Source of the DNA: Chryseobacterium sp. ISL-80
GTDB lineage: Bacteria; Bacillota; Bacilli; Bacillales; Cytobacillaceae
NCBI GenBank assembly: GCA_018613055.1
Contig: JAGGQZ010000001.1
Span: 264,235-317,736, forward strand
Direction of reading: 5' to 3'
Length of the DNA stretch: 53,502 nt
In this document: positions 36,593 to 45,516 of the stretch, piece after piece
How positions within the stretch are numbered: the stretch's first letter is position 1
How the letters are laid out: every line of letters starts with the position of its first letter
Notes under the pieces: model-generated
What the model saw: only the letters and a program-made list of their open reading frames with translations
The model's database searches: none
What the model was told of the DNA's origin: nothing
Program-made: the position numbers and the translations under genes

Positions 36593-37933
36593 ATGGCTAA
36601 GACGTATTCAAGAGAAGATATTATCCGTTTATCAAAAGAAGAAAATGTAAAATTCATTCGTTTGCAGTTCACCGACATTTTAGGAACAATCAAGAACGTT
36701 GAAATTCCAATCAGCCAGCTTGAAAAAGCACTTGATAATAAAATGATGTTTGACGGATCTTCAATTGAAGGTTTCGTTCGAATCGAAGAGTCTGATATGT
36801 ATCTGATTCCTGATCTGGACACATGGGTTATTTTCCCTTGGACAGCAGAAAAGGGTAAAGTTGCCCGCTTGATCTGTGATATCAAAAATTCCGATGGCAC
36901 ACCATTCGCTGGTGACCCTCGCGGAAACCTAAAGCGAATCTTGAAAGAAATGGAAGAGCTGGGCTTCACCAACTTCAACCTTGGACCAGAACCGGAATTC
37001 TTCCTGTTCAAGCTTGATGCAAATGGCGAGCCAACACTTGAATTGAATGATAATGGCGGATACTTTGACCTTGCACCGACTGACCTTGGTGAAAACTGCC
37101 GCCGCGATATCGTGCTCGAGCTAGAGGAAATGGGCTTTGAAATCGAAGCATCACACCATGAGGTTGCTCCTGGACAGCATGAAATCGACTTTAAATATGC
37201 AGATGCACTAACTGCTTGTGACCAAATCCAAACTTTCAAGCTTGTTGTAAAAACAATCGCACGTAAACATGGATTGCATGCGACATTCATGCCAAAACCA
37301 TTGTTCGGGGTGAACGGATCAGGAATGCACTGCAATATGTCATTGTTCAACAACGGCGAAAACTCATTCTATGATCCATCCGATGAAAAACTTGAACTAA
37401 GCGAAACGGCTTACCAGTTCATCGCAGGTACATTGAAGCACGCATCTGGCTTCACAGCTGTAACTAACCCGACAGTAAACTCATATAAGCGCCTTGTTCC
37501 TGGCTATGAAGCACCTTGCTATGTAGCTTGGTCTGCTAAGAACCGCTCACCATTGATCCGTATTCCGGCATCACGCGGTCTGAGTACACGTGTCGAGGTC
37601 CGCAGTGTTGACCCGGCTGCTAACCCGTATCTTGCTATGGCAGTATTGCTGGCTGCAGGACTTGATGGAATCAAGAAAAAGATGGCTCCTCCTGCATCAG
37701 TTGACCGCAACATCTACGTGATGAACAAAGAAGAGCGTGTAGAAGAAGGGATCGACGATCTGCCGCCAACACTTGCAGCTGCACTTGACCAGCTGAAGAA
37801 GGATGAAGTAATCAGCGCTGCACTTGGCGAACACATCCTTGAACATTTCATTGAAGCGAAAGAAATCGAATGGGATATGTTCCGCACCCAGGTTCACCCT
37901 TGGGAACGCGAGCAGTATATGAGCATGTATTAA
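36593..37933 (+). CDS. glnA: Glutamine synthetase, type I
   Basis: GlnA makes glutamine from glutamate, ammonia and ATP as a cytoplasmic dodecamer. The 446-residue length fits the GSI-alpha form of Gram-positives, which lacks the adenylylation site. Motifs: [11 protein letters not shown], the ATP-site [24 protein letters not shown] (Asp-50-type and Glu flap residues present), and the terminal [16 protein letters not shown], which contributes to feedback inhibition. RBS AGGAGG. The last 45 bp are repeated, decayed, at 41044-41088. Confidence 0.98.
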   Translation: MAKTYSREDIIRLSKEENVKFIRLQFTDILGTIKNVEIPISQLEKALDNKMMFDGSSIEGFVRIEESDMYLIPDLDTWVIFPWTAEKGKVARLICDIKNSDGTPFAGDPRGNLKRILKEMEELGFTNFNLGPEPEFFLFKLDANGEPTLELNDNGGYFDLAPTDLGENCRRDIVLELEEMGFEIEASHHEVAPGQHEIDFKYADALTACDQIQTFKLVVKTIARKHGLHATFMPKPLFGVNGSGMHCNMSLFNNGENSFYDPSDEKLELSETAYQFIAGTLKHASGFTAVTNPTVNSYKRLVPGYEAPCYVAWSAKNRSPLIRIPASRGLSTRVEVRSVDPAANPYLAMAVLLAAGLDGIKKKMAPPASVDRNIYVMNKEERVEEGIDDLPPTLAAALDQLKKDEVISAALGEHILEHFIEAKEIEWDMFRTQVHPWEREQYMSMY

Positions 37934-37942
37934 AAGAATTAG

Positions 37943-37978
37943 CCCTTGATACCAATGGTATTGAGGGTTTTTCTTTTT
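37943..37978 (+). terminator. Terminator after glnRA
   Basis: CCCTTGATACC and GGTATTGAGGG pair (one G-U) over AAT, then TTTTTCTTTTT. Confidence 0.93.
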
Positions 37979-38304
37979 AGGGAGAATTCCTATTGGAGGA
38001 TAAAATGGCCCAAATTTGCCACAGAATTAAAAAAGATCTTTCGTCCACTTTCATACTTTTCAATTGCTTCCTGCTTCCTCTTCTTCGATACATGAGCGTA
38101 TACATCTTAGGTTATTAGTTCACTTCCTTCGCCGGTTATTCCTGCAGTTTCTTCATGCTATGCCTGTCTCCAGACATGGAGATAACGTCGGCTTTGAAGT
38201 TTTTATTGATATTAAATAGAATAATCTAGGGGAATAAAGTAAGTTTGAAAAGGGACGAAAATATTATGTCCTTAATGCCTTAATTAAAGAAGTGAGCTAA
38301 AGGA
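37979..38304. other. Gene-poor stretch at the left edge of the post-glnA island
   Basis: No supported gene. A 38-codon frame at 38005 on the plus strand has a GGAGGATAA site but an unconvincing product (starts MAQICHRIKKDL). On the minus strand short fragments such as KADVISMSGDRH read like pieces of a decayed gene, with stops between them. I could not assign them. Confidence 0.4.
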
Positions 38305-38332
38305 GAAAAAAAACCAGGCTAATAAAGCCTGG
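38305..38332 (-). terminator. Terminator of the leftward island gene
   Basis: CCAGGCT and AGCCTGG stem (38314-38332) followed, on the minus strand, by T9 (A-run 38305-38313). Confidence 0.9.
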
Positions 38333-38338
38333 TAGAAA

Positions 38339-39244
38339 TCATTTAATGCTCTTTTTTACAATCCAACCCTTAACTAAGTAATGCCTGGAAGCATTGAATT
38401 GCCAAATCCATGTATCACTGTGCACAATATCAAAATTTTTTAGCATATCTTCTGTAATTCTTCCTGCTATTACGAGTCCGGAGTTCTCGAATTCTTGCTG
38501 ATTCGTTGGAGTTAGCATATCTTTTGGTTCTTTAATGAGGGTACCTATTTTACTGCTTTCATATGATTCACCTACTGACCATACGTATTGCTCCGATGTA
38601 ATCAATGCAAGCGAATCAGTATTTTCATCTAGCAAATTATAAATTTGCATTACATGGTTTTCGGTTGCCTTATTAGCAAATTCTGTACATTGCTTCATAA
38701 GCTTTTTTGTCAATATCCCTCTAGAACGTGTCTCTGTGATAAGAAGGAGAGGTGTGGCGAGTTGGGATGATACTGTAGATGATATAACAAATTGGAATTT
38801 CTCTTGCAAAGGACTTTTTGGAAGAATAGCATCATCTTTTAATAACTTTTCTAATATTGAATTTGCTTTATATTGGTCGTTATCTTTAATTATAGCTAGG
38901 ATATATTGTTTCGTATAACTTCTATCCGCATTGGTAAGGTCTTTAACAACATTTTTTACTTTTAATTGTGTTTCCATAGGCAGTGATTTTTTTGTTTCTT
39001 GTAATGAATCTTTATCAATATCTAAAAGAATAGTTGATTGAAACCTGTCAGTAATCTTTGTAAGTGGTAAATCTTGTCCTGTACCGATACCTAGAATAAT
39101 AGCATTTCTTTGGTCAGGTAATAAAGATAAAGATTTATCGCAAAGAAAATCTAACTGTTTTTTATGGTCTTTCCAATAAAGAGAGGTTTCTTTTGCATCG
39201 TTGTTAATTGAGTTATAAAAACTACTAATTATTTCCTTGCTCAA
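38339..39244 (-). CDS. Hypothetical protein with a class I methyltransferase-like N-terminal half
   Basis: This 301-residue, AT-rich gene is unlike its neighbours in base use. Residues 45-80 look like a SAM-binding Rossmann start: AIILGIGTGQDLPLTKIT (motif I), then ILLDIDKDSLQE with an acid at the end of strand 2. FQFVISSTVSSQLATP may be motif IV. The C-terminal third matches nothing I know. The start is TTG 39244 behind AGGTG. It has its own terminator, so it is a stand-alone unit. It sits in the island bounded by the glnA 3' repeat. A methyltransferase role is inferred from the fold motif only. Confidence 0.65.
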   Translation of the reverse strand: MSKEIISSFYNSINNDAKETSLYWKDHKKQLDFLCDKSLSLLPDQRNAIILGIGTGQDLPLTKITDRFQSTILLDIDKDSLQETKKSLPMETQLKVKNVVKDLTNADRSYTKQYILAIIKDNDQYKANSILEKLLKDDAILPKSPLQEKFQFVISSTVSSQLATPLLLITETRSRGILTKKLMKQCTEFANKATENHVMQIYNLLDENTDSLALITSEQYVWSVGESYESSKIGTLIKEPKDMLTPTNQQEFENSGLVIAGRITEDMLKNFDIVHSDTWIWQFNASRHYLVKGWIVKKSIK

Positions 39245-39484
39245 TGATTCGCACCTACTTTTATATTCTTAGATTGTATAATACTACAACTTATTATAGA
39301 AATCACTAGGGGACTAAGGTTTCGAATTAAATTCTACTATTGAATAGTATGTACGACTTATCAATATCAAACTTATAATCAAGAATATAAATAGGATGAG
39401 CTAAGGTGGGTCAATTTGTATGGACCTTGTAGTATCTTTTGATGAAAATTGGATACTAATTACATGATTAAAACATTCGGTTAC

Positions 39485-39522
39485 GGAGCAGACAGCAAGC
39501 AATGTAAAACTGCTCCATCTTT
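39485..39522 (+). terminator. Terminator-like hairpin in the decayed island region
   Basis: GGAGCAG and CTGCTCC pair over an 18-base loop and are followed by ATCTTTTT. The gene it once served is not recognisable in 39245-39484. Confidence 0.5.
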
Positions 39523-39645
39523 TTAGAAAACTATTTATGCAGGCACTTACAATAAAAGTAATTTGATGATAAATACTATCGGTTGACCCACTGTTAATCG
39601 GGTAAACAGGACAGCGTGAAGGAAATTTGAGGAGGACAAATAATT

Positions 39646-39840
39646 ATGACGAACCGAATGATTCTTATAGGAAAATTAACCAAGGATCCAGAATAAAGTT
39701 TGCGTCATAGTCGAGTTGTGTTCACTACCTTCACGGTAAAACCATTCTCCCTAATTACTGTTCAAGTAGTAAGTGGGAGAACTGCCATCGTTTGTGATTA
39801 CCTCTGTGAAGTGTTTGAAAAAAGTAAAAGGGAGCTGAAG
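39646..39840 (+). pseudogene. Broken single-stranded DNA-binding protein gene (ssb)
   Basis: Behind a good GAGGAGG site an ATG opens MTNRMILIGKLTKDPE and stops at once. This is the N-terminus of a Bacillus-type SSB (relatives read MxNRVxLVGRLTKDPELR). Further downstream, in shifted frames, FTTFTVKPFS and IVCDYLCEVFE resemble the later OB-fold strands of SSB. Stops and frameshifts prevent a product. SSB genes are frequent on plasmids, phages and integrative elements, so this is a likely trace of a past mobile element. Confidence 0.65.
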
Positions 39841-39860
39841 AATAATGCTGAATTTTCTAG

Positions 39861-40025
39861 TTTCTAATATTAAATATCACTTATGCAGAGGGCCAATTGG
39901 AGAGCGTCGAGGTACACTTCTATGTACAAGATGAAAAGAGAAACCTGTTCGATGTGAATAGCTATATTCCGTTTACTGCTGAAGAATACGCTGGCAATGA
40001 TTTAGGTACATCCTTAACCGGATAA
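39861..40025 (+). pseudogene. Open C-terminal fragment without a start codon
   Basis: A 54-codon frame between two stops reads as protein-like sequence (ESVEVHFYVQDEKRNLFD, then VNSYIPFTAEEY) but has no ATG, GTG or TTG at its head. An ATG at 39845 with a fair RBS is in another frame and ends early. It is probably the end of a small gene cut by decay. Family not recognised. Confidence 0.45.
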
Positions 40026-40160
40026 GAAAGGGAGAGTATTTCAAATAGATTACTTCAAACAGATGCCGTAAAGGACTTTTTATTTAGTTTATAGAATATG
40101 TATTCTCCCAGCTTTTCTAATGATATTATGGTAAAAAAAGTGAATAAAGGTGGAGGAAAG

Positions 40161-40865
40161 ATGTTGTACACTGAATTTATTAACAGAATTGTAAAGTCGC
40201 CTGCACAAAGAAAAGAATTAGAGGAAGACATGGGTAAACTGGAAGTCCACGCTTTAAATCTTTTGAAAGATATGGATGTGTGCCGTTTTATAATTAAAAA
40301 CTGGTTCGGTAAATTTGATCATTTTTTAATTGGACCTTTATTTGATGTAGATTCAGTAATTGATACAGTTAATTATTATTTAGAGGACAAGAAAGTTGAA
40401 CCTGATCCTAATTTTAAAGGGAAAGGCGCACTTGCATTTGTAAAAAGTATGGAATTAACAATAAATAAAGATGAGGGAGCAATAAAATTAAGTGATGAAT
40501 TTAGAAGCTGGGATAAAGAAGTTAAAGAATTTTTGATTTACACATATGTTAAAGCTTTTTGTGACTTTAAAACATCAGAATCAATGTTAATAATTGAACC
40601 AAAAGAAACAATTGAACAACCTAAAACCTTTGAAGAGAAAGCAATAGAGACTTTAGGATTGGCTGTTTTAGGGAATGTAACTGGAGTACCAGGTATTGGC
40701 TTAATGAAAAAAGTAGATAATTGGTCAGAAAAAATCAGACAGAAAAAGATATATAATGAACGCATGTCAGATGTTGATATAAACTTTTTTGATGAGATTC
40801 TTAAACAAGAAAAATTCCAACGATTAAAAAGTTTAATGATAAAGAGAGTTCAAGAAAATCTATAG
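40161..40865 (+). CDS. Hypothetical protein, AT-rich island gene
   Basis: The 234-residue product begins MLYTEFINRIVKSPAQRKEL and is rich in lysine, isoleucine and asparagine. It has a small hydrophobic glycine-rich stretch (TLGLAVLGNVTGVPGIGLMK, about 175-195), possibly a membrane-touching helix or loop, and a basic C-terminus. I recognise no domain. The start at 40161 is chosen because GGTGGAGGAAAG lies before it; an upstream in-frame start at 40098 has none. It is intact while the DNA around it is decayed, and it has its own terminator, which argues that it is kept by selection. Confidence 0.65.
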   Translation: MLYTEFINRIVKSPAQRKELEEDMGKLEVHALNLLKDMDVCRFIIKNWFGKFDHFLIGPLFDVDSVIDTVNYYLEDKKVEPDPNFKGKGALAFVKSMELTINKDEGAIKLSDEFRSWDKEVKEFLIYTYVKAFCDFKTSESMLIIEPKETIEQPKTFEEKAIETLGLAVLGNVTGVPGIGLMKKVDNWSEKIRQKKIYNERMSDVDINFFDEILKQEKFQRLKSLMIKRVQENL

Positions 40866-40871
40866 TAAACA

Positions 40872-40899
40872 AAAGGAGCTAACTTAGCTCCTTTTTATC
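40872..40899 (+). terminator. Terminator of the island gene
   Basis: AAAGGAGCT and AGCTCCTTT stem over a 5-base loop, then TTAT. Confidence 0.88.
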
Positions 40900-41043
40900 T
40901 GGTTAATCTAGGTAATCTGAGCACTGTCCTACAACTGCCCCAGTAAATGAGAGAAAAGAAGGCGACAGGTGCAATTATTTCTTTTCGTAAATCGTCATTC
41001 CATACATTTAGGATTCGTTTTGAAACCAACTATAGCAGTAGAA

Positions 41044-41088
41044 TCCGTACACAGGTTCATCTTTGGGAACACGAGCAGTATATGAGCA
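41044..41088 (+). repeat. Decayed direct repeat of the glnA 3' end
   Basis: 40 of 45 bases equal 37881-37925, the last codons of glnA, in the same orientation. The frame still reads RTQVHLWEHEQYMSN, against [15 protein letters not shown] in GlnA. Similarity stops sharply at both ends. The copies bracket the 3.1-kb AT-rich island, as an attachment-site duplication would. No integrase remains. The rest of 40900-41292 holds no gene; a terminator-like AAATGAT/ATCATTT stem lies at 41174-41202. Confidence 0.7.
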
Positions 41089-41292
41089 ACAATTCCTGTG
41101 ATAGCAGATTCAGATTAAATAGAAGTATTTGCATGTAAATCCAAATGATCGTCAAATGCCATAAGCTAACAATAAATGATCACTAGCTTTTATCATTTTT
41201 TTCACATTAATCACTAAATCCCCGCAAATCACTCCTTTTTCAACCAGTTGGATAAAATCACTCGCCAAAAATTAAAATTTTCAGAAAAATAA

Positions 41293-41373
41293 TTGACTTT
41301 TTCCTATTTACACGTTATCTTTGTTTTAAAATATATAACACATTTATTGCGTTACGGTAATATAACGTTATAT
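41293..41373 (+). promoter_or_regulatory. paaK promoter region with a palindromic operator candidate
   Basis: TTGACT (41293-41298), 16 bp, TTATCT (41315-41320) is a possible promoter. Downstream, ATATAACGTTATAT (41360-41373) is a perfect palindrome preceded by GCGTTACGGTA. The TATAACG core recurs twice before paaX, making it a candidate PaaX operator. Confidence 0.45.
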
Positions 41374-41407
41374 AAATAAAATTTTATGTAATACAGGGGG
41401 CGGAATC

Positions 41408-42739
41408 TTGATCTTACATGAAATCGAAACGAAAAGCCGTGAGTTTATCGAAGAAATTCAGTTGCAAAGGCTTAAGTCAGTAGTCGAAAAAGTAGCTCAG
41501 AGAGTACCCTTTTACCAGAAGAAATTTGAAAAAGCCAATTTTTCTCCTGAAATGTTGAACAGTCTGCAAGATTTGGAAGCGCTTCCTTTCACCGATAAGC
41601 AAGATCTGCGTGACCATTATCCATTCGGATTATTCGCTGTTTCCCAGAGTGAACTGGTAAGGGTTCACGCCTCTTCTGGAACAAGCGGAAAGCCGACAGT
41701 TGTAGGCTATACCCAAAATGATATTGACATGTGGGGAGAAATTGTCGCAAGGGCAATCGCTCTGGCAGGCGGTGAACCAGGGAAGTTCCTCCATAACGCC
41801 TATGGATACGGCCTTTTTACCGGGGGCCTCGGGCTACATTATGGAAGTGAAAAGCTGGGAATGGTGACTGTGCCCGTATCTGGAGGCAATACCCAGAGAC
41901 AAATCATGCTGATTGAAGATTTTAAACCGGAAGTCATATGCGGAACTCCTTCATACATTCTAAACATTGCTGAGACGATGGAAGAAATGGGCAAGGATCC
42001 ACGCAATACTTCGCTGAAATATGGAATCTTTGGTGCTGAGCCCTGGTCGGAAGAAATGAGGAAAACACTGGAAGAGAAGTTGGGAATCAAAGCATGTGAT
42101 ATTTATGGGCTTAGTGAAGTAATCGGGCCGGGTGTTGCAAATGAGTGCCATGAAGCACAGGCAGGACTCCATGTCGCAGAAGATCATTTTTATGTAGAAG
42201 TCATAGACCCGCAAACATTAAAACCTGTACCTGATGGGGAAGAAGGGGAACTGGTCTTCACAAGCCTGACAAAGGAAGCATTTCCAGTGATCCGTTACCG
42301 TACAGGAGATATCGCGTCGGTGACAAGGGAAAAATGCAGCTGTGGCAGGACAACAGTAAGAATGTCGCGCGTCAAGGGCAGAATCGACGACATGCTCATC
42401 ATCAATGGTGTCAATGTCTTCCCTTCACAAATAGAACACTGCATGCTGACAGTCCCGGAACTTGCTCCTCATTACCAGATTCAAATTTTACAGAAGCGGA
42501 CGTTAAAGGTTCTGGAACTGCATGTTGAGATGAATGAGGAATACTTCTCCCTGATTGGTGAGGATCCGATTTCCGATATGGTTTATCAGCTCGAGCAAAG
42601 GATTCAATCGCTGCTTAAAAGCCAGTGCCTGATTTCGATGGAGGTGCGTGTCCATCGTCCAAAAACAATCCCTCGTTCTGAAGGGAAAGCAGTCCGGATC
42701 ATCGATAAAACAAAGGAACCAATTGGAACGGAATCATAA
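41408..42739 (+). CDS. paaK: Phenylacetate-CoA ligase PaaK
   Basis: PaaK activates phenylacetate with ATP and CoA, the first step of aerobic phenylacetate breakdown. The 443-residue AMP-forming ligase has the P-loop SSGTSGKPTVVGYT, the region YGLSEVIGPGVANEC, RTGDIASV and the C-terminal RIDDMLIINGVNVFPSQIE. TTG 41408 is the start behind AGGGGGCGG. It heads a run of twelve same-strand genes; paaA follows by 14 bp. Confidence 0.97.
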   Translation: MILHEIETKSREFIEEIQLQRLKSVVEKVAQRVPFYQKKFEKANFSPEMLNSLQDLEALPFTDKQDLRDHYPFGLFAVSQSELVRVHASSGTSGKPTVVGYTQNDIDMWGEIVARAIALAGGEPGKFLHNAYGYGLFTGGLGLHYGSEKLGMVTVPVSGGNTQRQIMLIEDFKPEVICGTPSYILNIAETMEEMGKDPRNTSLKYGIFGAEPWSEEMRKTLEEKLGIKACDIYGLSEVIGPGVANECHEAQAGLHVAEDHFYVEVIDPQTLKPVPDGEEGELVFTSLTKEAFPVIRYRTGDIASVTREKCSCGRTTVRMSRVKGRIDDMLIINGVNVFPSQIEHCMLTVPELAPHYQIQILQKRTLKVLELHVEMNEEYFSLIGEDPISDMVYQLEQRIQSLLKSQCLISMEVRVHRPKTIPRSEGKAVRIIDKTKEPIGTES

Positions 42740-42753
42740 GGAGGTAAAACAGC

Positions 42754-43713
42754 ATGGAAAATACACTTTCCTTCGACCAGTTGACGGAAGAAGAGAAATA
42801 TCAGCATTTTATGAAGCGGATCGAAGCTGGAGAAAAAATCGAGGCGGATGACTGGATGCCGCAGGACTATCGAATGACGCTGATCAAGCTGATTTCAATG
42901 CATGGCATCAGTGAAATTATGGGGGCGCTGCCGGAAAAGGAATGGGTGCCCAAAGCTCCTTCGTTAAAAAGAAAGCTTGGAATCATGGCAAAGGTCCAGG
43001 ATGAAATGGGACACGGCCAGCTGCTGTTAAGGGTGGCGGAAGATTTGATGAAGCCTCTTGGAAAATCGAGAGAGAATATCATCGAAGACTTGCTTTCCGG
43101 TGATTTAAAATTTCACAATGTCTTTCATATGGAAGCGAAGACCTGGGGAGATGCCGGTTTGATCGGATGGCTTGTTGACGGAGCGGCGATCATCACACAG
43201 ACGAATATGCTTGATGCTTCTTATGGCCCATATGCTAGAGCATTGAAACGCATATGTGCTGAGGAAGTTTTCCACGCCCAGCATGGAGAGGCGATCATCA
43301 TGGCCCTTGCTGAAGGAACAGAAGAGCAAAAAGCGATGATCCAGGATTCGATTGACCGCTGGTGGGAAGCGCTGTTAATGTTCTTTGGACCCGGGGATGC
43401 AACGACAACTGGAACTTCAAAACAGGATACGACAATCAAATACAGGATCAGGACCAAAACAAACGAAGACCTGCGCCAGGATTTTTTCACAAAATATATC
43501 CCGAGGGTCCTTTCGCTTGGCCTGAAGCTGCCTGATGAAACCATGCATTTTGACCAGGAGTCGGGCATGTGGCAATACAAGCAGCCGGATTGGAGCAAGT
43601 TCAAGCAAATCATCAAGAACAACGGGCCAAAATCAAAAGAACGTCTCAGATTAAGGGAGATTTCCTACAGCAACAATAAATGGGTAATCGACGCGTTAAG
43701 CGCTCAAGCATAA
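42754..43713 (+). CDS. paaA: 1,2-phenylacetyl-CoA epoxidase, catalytic subunit PaaA
   Basis: PaaA is the diiron subunit that epoxidises the ring of phenylacetyl-CoA. The 319-residue helical protein has the ferritin-like metal motifs KVQDEMGHGQLL and CAEEVFHAQHGEA, plus a CoA-side basic tail. RBS AAGGAGG. It acts with PaaB and PaaC in the multicomponent epoxidase and needs electrons from a reductase, normally PaaE, which is not encoded nearby. Confidence 0.97.
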   Translation: MENTLSFDQLTEEEKYQHFMKRIEAGEKIEADDWMPQDYRMTLIKLISMHGISEIMGALPEKEWVPKAPSLKRKLGIMAKVQDEMGHGQLLLRVAEDLMKPLGKSRENIIEDLLSGDLKFHNVFHMEAKTWGDAGLIGWLVDGAAIITQTNMLDASYGPYARALKRICAEEVFHAQHGEAIIMALAEGTEEQKAMIQDSIDRWWEALLMFFGPGDATTTGTSKQDTTIKYRIRTKTNEDLRQDFFTKYIPRVLSLGLKLPDETMHFDQESGMWQYKQPDWSKFKQIIKNNGPKSKERLRLREISYSNNKWVIDALSAQA

Positions 43714-43768
43714 AACAAATGGGGCAGATGCATCTGCCCTCTGACTTCAAGGGAAAGGGGATGAATTC

Positions 43769-44113
43769 ATGTCTGGGAAAGGATTTTACCAGGAGTTTGA
43801 AGTATTCAGCAAGCGGACGGATACATCGCCGATGCAATATCAGTTCTCATTGCTCGCTCCGAACCATGAGCTAGCGCTGGTGATGGCACAGGAAAACTTT
43901 ATGCGCCGAGAACCGGTTGCCGATATTTGGGTGGTAAAACGGGATGATGTAAGGAAGATGTCGCTAGAGGAACGGCAAACATTGCAAAGGCTTGATAATA
44001 AAGACTACCGCAATACAAAAGGCTATGGCTATTTGAAAAAGAAATGGCGTCATTACGAGCAGGAGATGCTTGATGAAAAAGAAATACTGTCTTGGGGAGG
44101 GAAGGGGACATGA
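43769..44113 (+). CDS. paaB: 1,2-phenylacetyl-CoA epoxidase subunit PaaB
   Basis: The 114-residue subunit belongs to the PaaB family, which bridges PaaAC heterodimers. FYQEFEVFSKRTDTSPMQYQ and ALVMAQENFMRREPVADIWV are its typical segments. RBS GGGAAAGGGG. Its stop codon overlaps the paaC start (ATGA), so the two are coupled. Confidence 0.95.
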   Translation: MSGKGFYQEFEVFSKRTDTSPMQYQFSLLAPNHELALVMAQENFMRREPVADIWVVKRDDVRKMSLEERQTLQRLDNKDYRNTKGYGYLKKKWRHYEQEMLDEKEILSWGGKGT

Positions 44114-44928
44114 GATATGAACTTGAAGATGTTCAAAAAGATAATGCTTACTGTGGCGCTGTTCATGAGCTCCTGTTCCAGCTGGCCGATGACGATTTCA
44201 TCCTTGCCTATCGTGGCTCGGAGTGGCTGGGCCTCGCCCCCCACATCGAGGAAGATGTCGCGTTTTCATCCATCAGCCAGGATACGATGGGGCACGCCGC
44301 GATGTTCTACCAGCTTCTAAGTGATTTGGGAGCAGGTGACCCTGACAGGCTTGCCCATGCGAGACCGGCAGCTGAACGAAAGAATGCGGTCTTGCTGGAA
44401 AAGGTGAATGGTCCTGGAACCTATTTGACAGAGCCACACTATGACTGGGCATTCGCGGTCGTCAGGAACTTTTTTTACGCACAGGCCAAGAAAGTGAAGA
44501 TTGAATCATTGAAGAACTCTTCGTACCAGCCACTGGCCGAGGCAGCTGTCAAGATCAATATGGAGCTATACTATCATTTATTGCACTGGAAGACCTGGTT
44601 TTCGCAGCTTGTCAGTGCAGGAGGCGAAGCAAGGTCAAGGATGGAAGCTGCAATGGAAAAGGTGTTTGAAGAGCTTGATGGCTTGTTTTCGTTCGGAGCA
44701 AAAGGTGAAGAGTTTTCGAAACATAGCTTGATAGATTCTGAGGCAGCACTGAAGACCAGATGGGTCCAAGTGTTGACACCATTGTTTGAGTCATTGAACC
44801 TTGGTATGCCGGAGAAATTCGGGATGAAGAGCGGAAATGGGCGGAATGGCGAACATACAGCAGATTTGCAGACAGCTCTTGATACATTGGGTGAGGTTTA
44901 TAACTTTGATCCGGCAGCAAGCTGGTGA
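44110..44928 (+). CDS. paaC: 1,2-phenylacetyl-CoA epoxidase, structural subunit PaaC
   Basis: PaaC is the ferritin-like partner of PaaA in the epoxidase. The 272-residue protein has LAYRGSEWLGLAPHIEEDVA, ISQDTMGHAAMFYQLL and the W-T-P/T region near VLTPLFESLNLG. ATG 44110 is used, overlapping the paaB stop; GGGAAGGGG lies before it. A longer frame from TTG 44092 is not needed. Close spacing to paaD (6 bp) shows the operon continues. Confidence 0.95.
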   Translation: MRYELEDVQKDNAYCGAVHELLFQLADDDFILAYRGSEWLGLAPHIEEDVAFSSISQDTMGHAAMFYQLLSDLGAGDPDRLAHARPAAERKNAVLLEKVNGPGTYLTEPHYDWAFAVVRNFFYAQAKKVKIESLKNSSYQPLAEAAVKINMELYYHLLHWKTWFSQLVSAGGEARSRMEAAMEKVFEELDGLFSFGAKGEEFSKHSLIDSEAALKTRWVQVLTPLFESLNLGMPEKFGMKSGNGRNGEHTADLQTALDTLGEVYNFDPAASW

Positions 44929-44934
44929 TGACGG

Positions 44935-45417
44935 ATGCTGAGAGATAAAGTTTACGAGGCACTGCAAACTGTTAAGGATCCTGAAATCGATAGTGTTTCG
45001 ATTATCGAGCTTGGTATGGTAGAAGAGCTCCAAGTCCTGCCGGATGCCATTCTGATCAAGCTTTTGCCGACATTCATGGGGTGCCCGGCGCTTGATATCA
45101 TCAAAAACAATGTTGTCAAAGCAGTTTCGGCGATCGACGGAGTCGATAAGGTAGAAGTGGAATTCATTTTCCATCCGCCATGGACCTCTGATCGGGTTAG
45201 CGAAGCTGGCAGGGAAAAGCTTAAGGAATTCGGCATCGCCCCGCCGCCGAGGCATATTGCGGACACTGGCGAGTGGCAGGCGGACTGCCCATATTGCGGT
45301 TCGACTTATACAACCATGGATAACCTCTTTGGACCGACAGCATGCCGCAGTATACTCTACTGCAAGTCTTGCAAAAATCCATTTGAGGCAATGAAACCGG
45401 TATCAACATTGATGTGA
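44935..45417 (+). CDS. paaD: Phenylacetate degradation protein PaaD (Fe-S/metal assembly type)
   Basis: The 160-residue protein has an N-terminal MIP18/DUF59 domain (VKDPEIDSVSIIELGMVEEL, MGCPALDI) and a C-terminal zinc-ribbon-like site (CPYCGST, CRS and YCKSCKNPFEA). PaaD is thought to help mature the epoxidase system's metal centres. The start follows GGTGATGACGG. It is the last of the paaABCD block; a 99-bp gap with no clear terminator precedes the EthD-like gene. Confidence 0.94.
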   Translation: MLRDKVYEALQTVKDPEIDSVSIIELGMVEELQVLPDAILIKLLPTFMGCPALDIIKNNVVKAVSAIDGVDKVEVEFIFHPPWTSDRVSEAGREKLKEFGIAPPPRHIADTGEWQADCPYCGSTYTTMDNLFGPTACRSILYCKSCKNPFEAMKPVSTLM

Positions 45418-45516
45418 CCTAAAATGTCAGATCAATTGATTAATAGCTTCAAGAATCTGCGCATATATTCACTTTGGTGTTAAAACATTTATTTTTTCAA
45501 AAGGGAGAGATTATTA

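Noticed and set aside
38005-38121. 38-codon frame with GGAGGATAA site after glnA
   Set aside because: The RBS is good but the short hydrophobic product shows no conservation signal I can see. It is left as an unassigned stretch.
40947-41138. Small protein gene ending in a GlnA-like tail
   Set aside because: No RBS, and similarity to GlnA is limited to the 45-bp repeat; the rest is not conserved-looking. Treated as a repeat scar.
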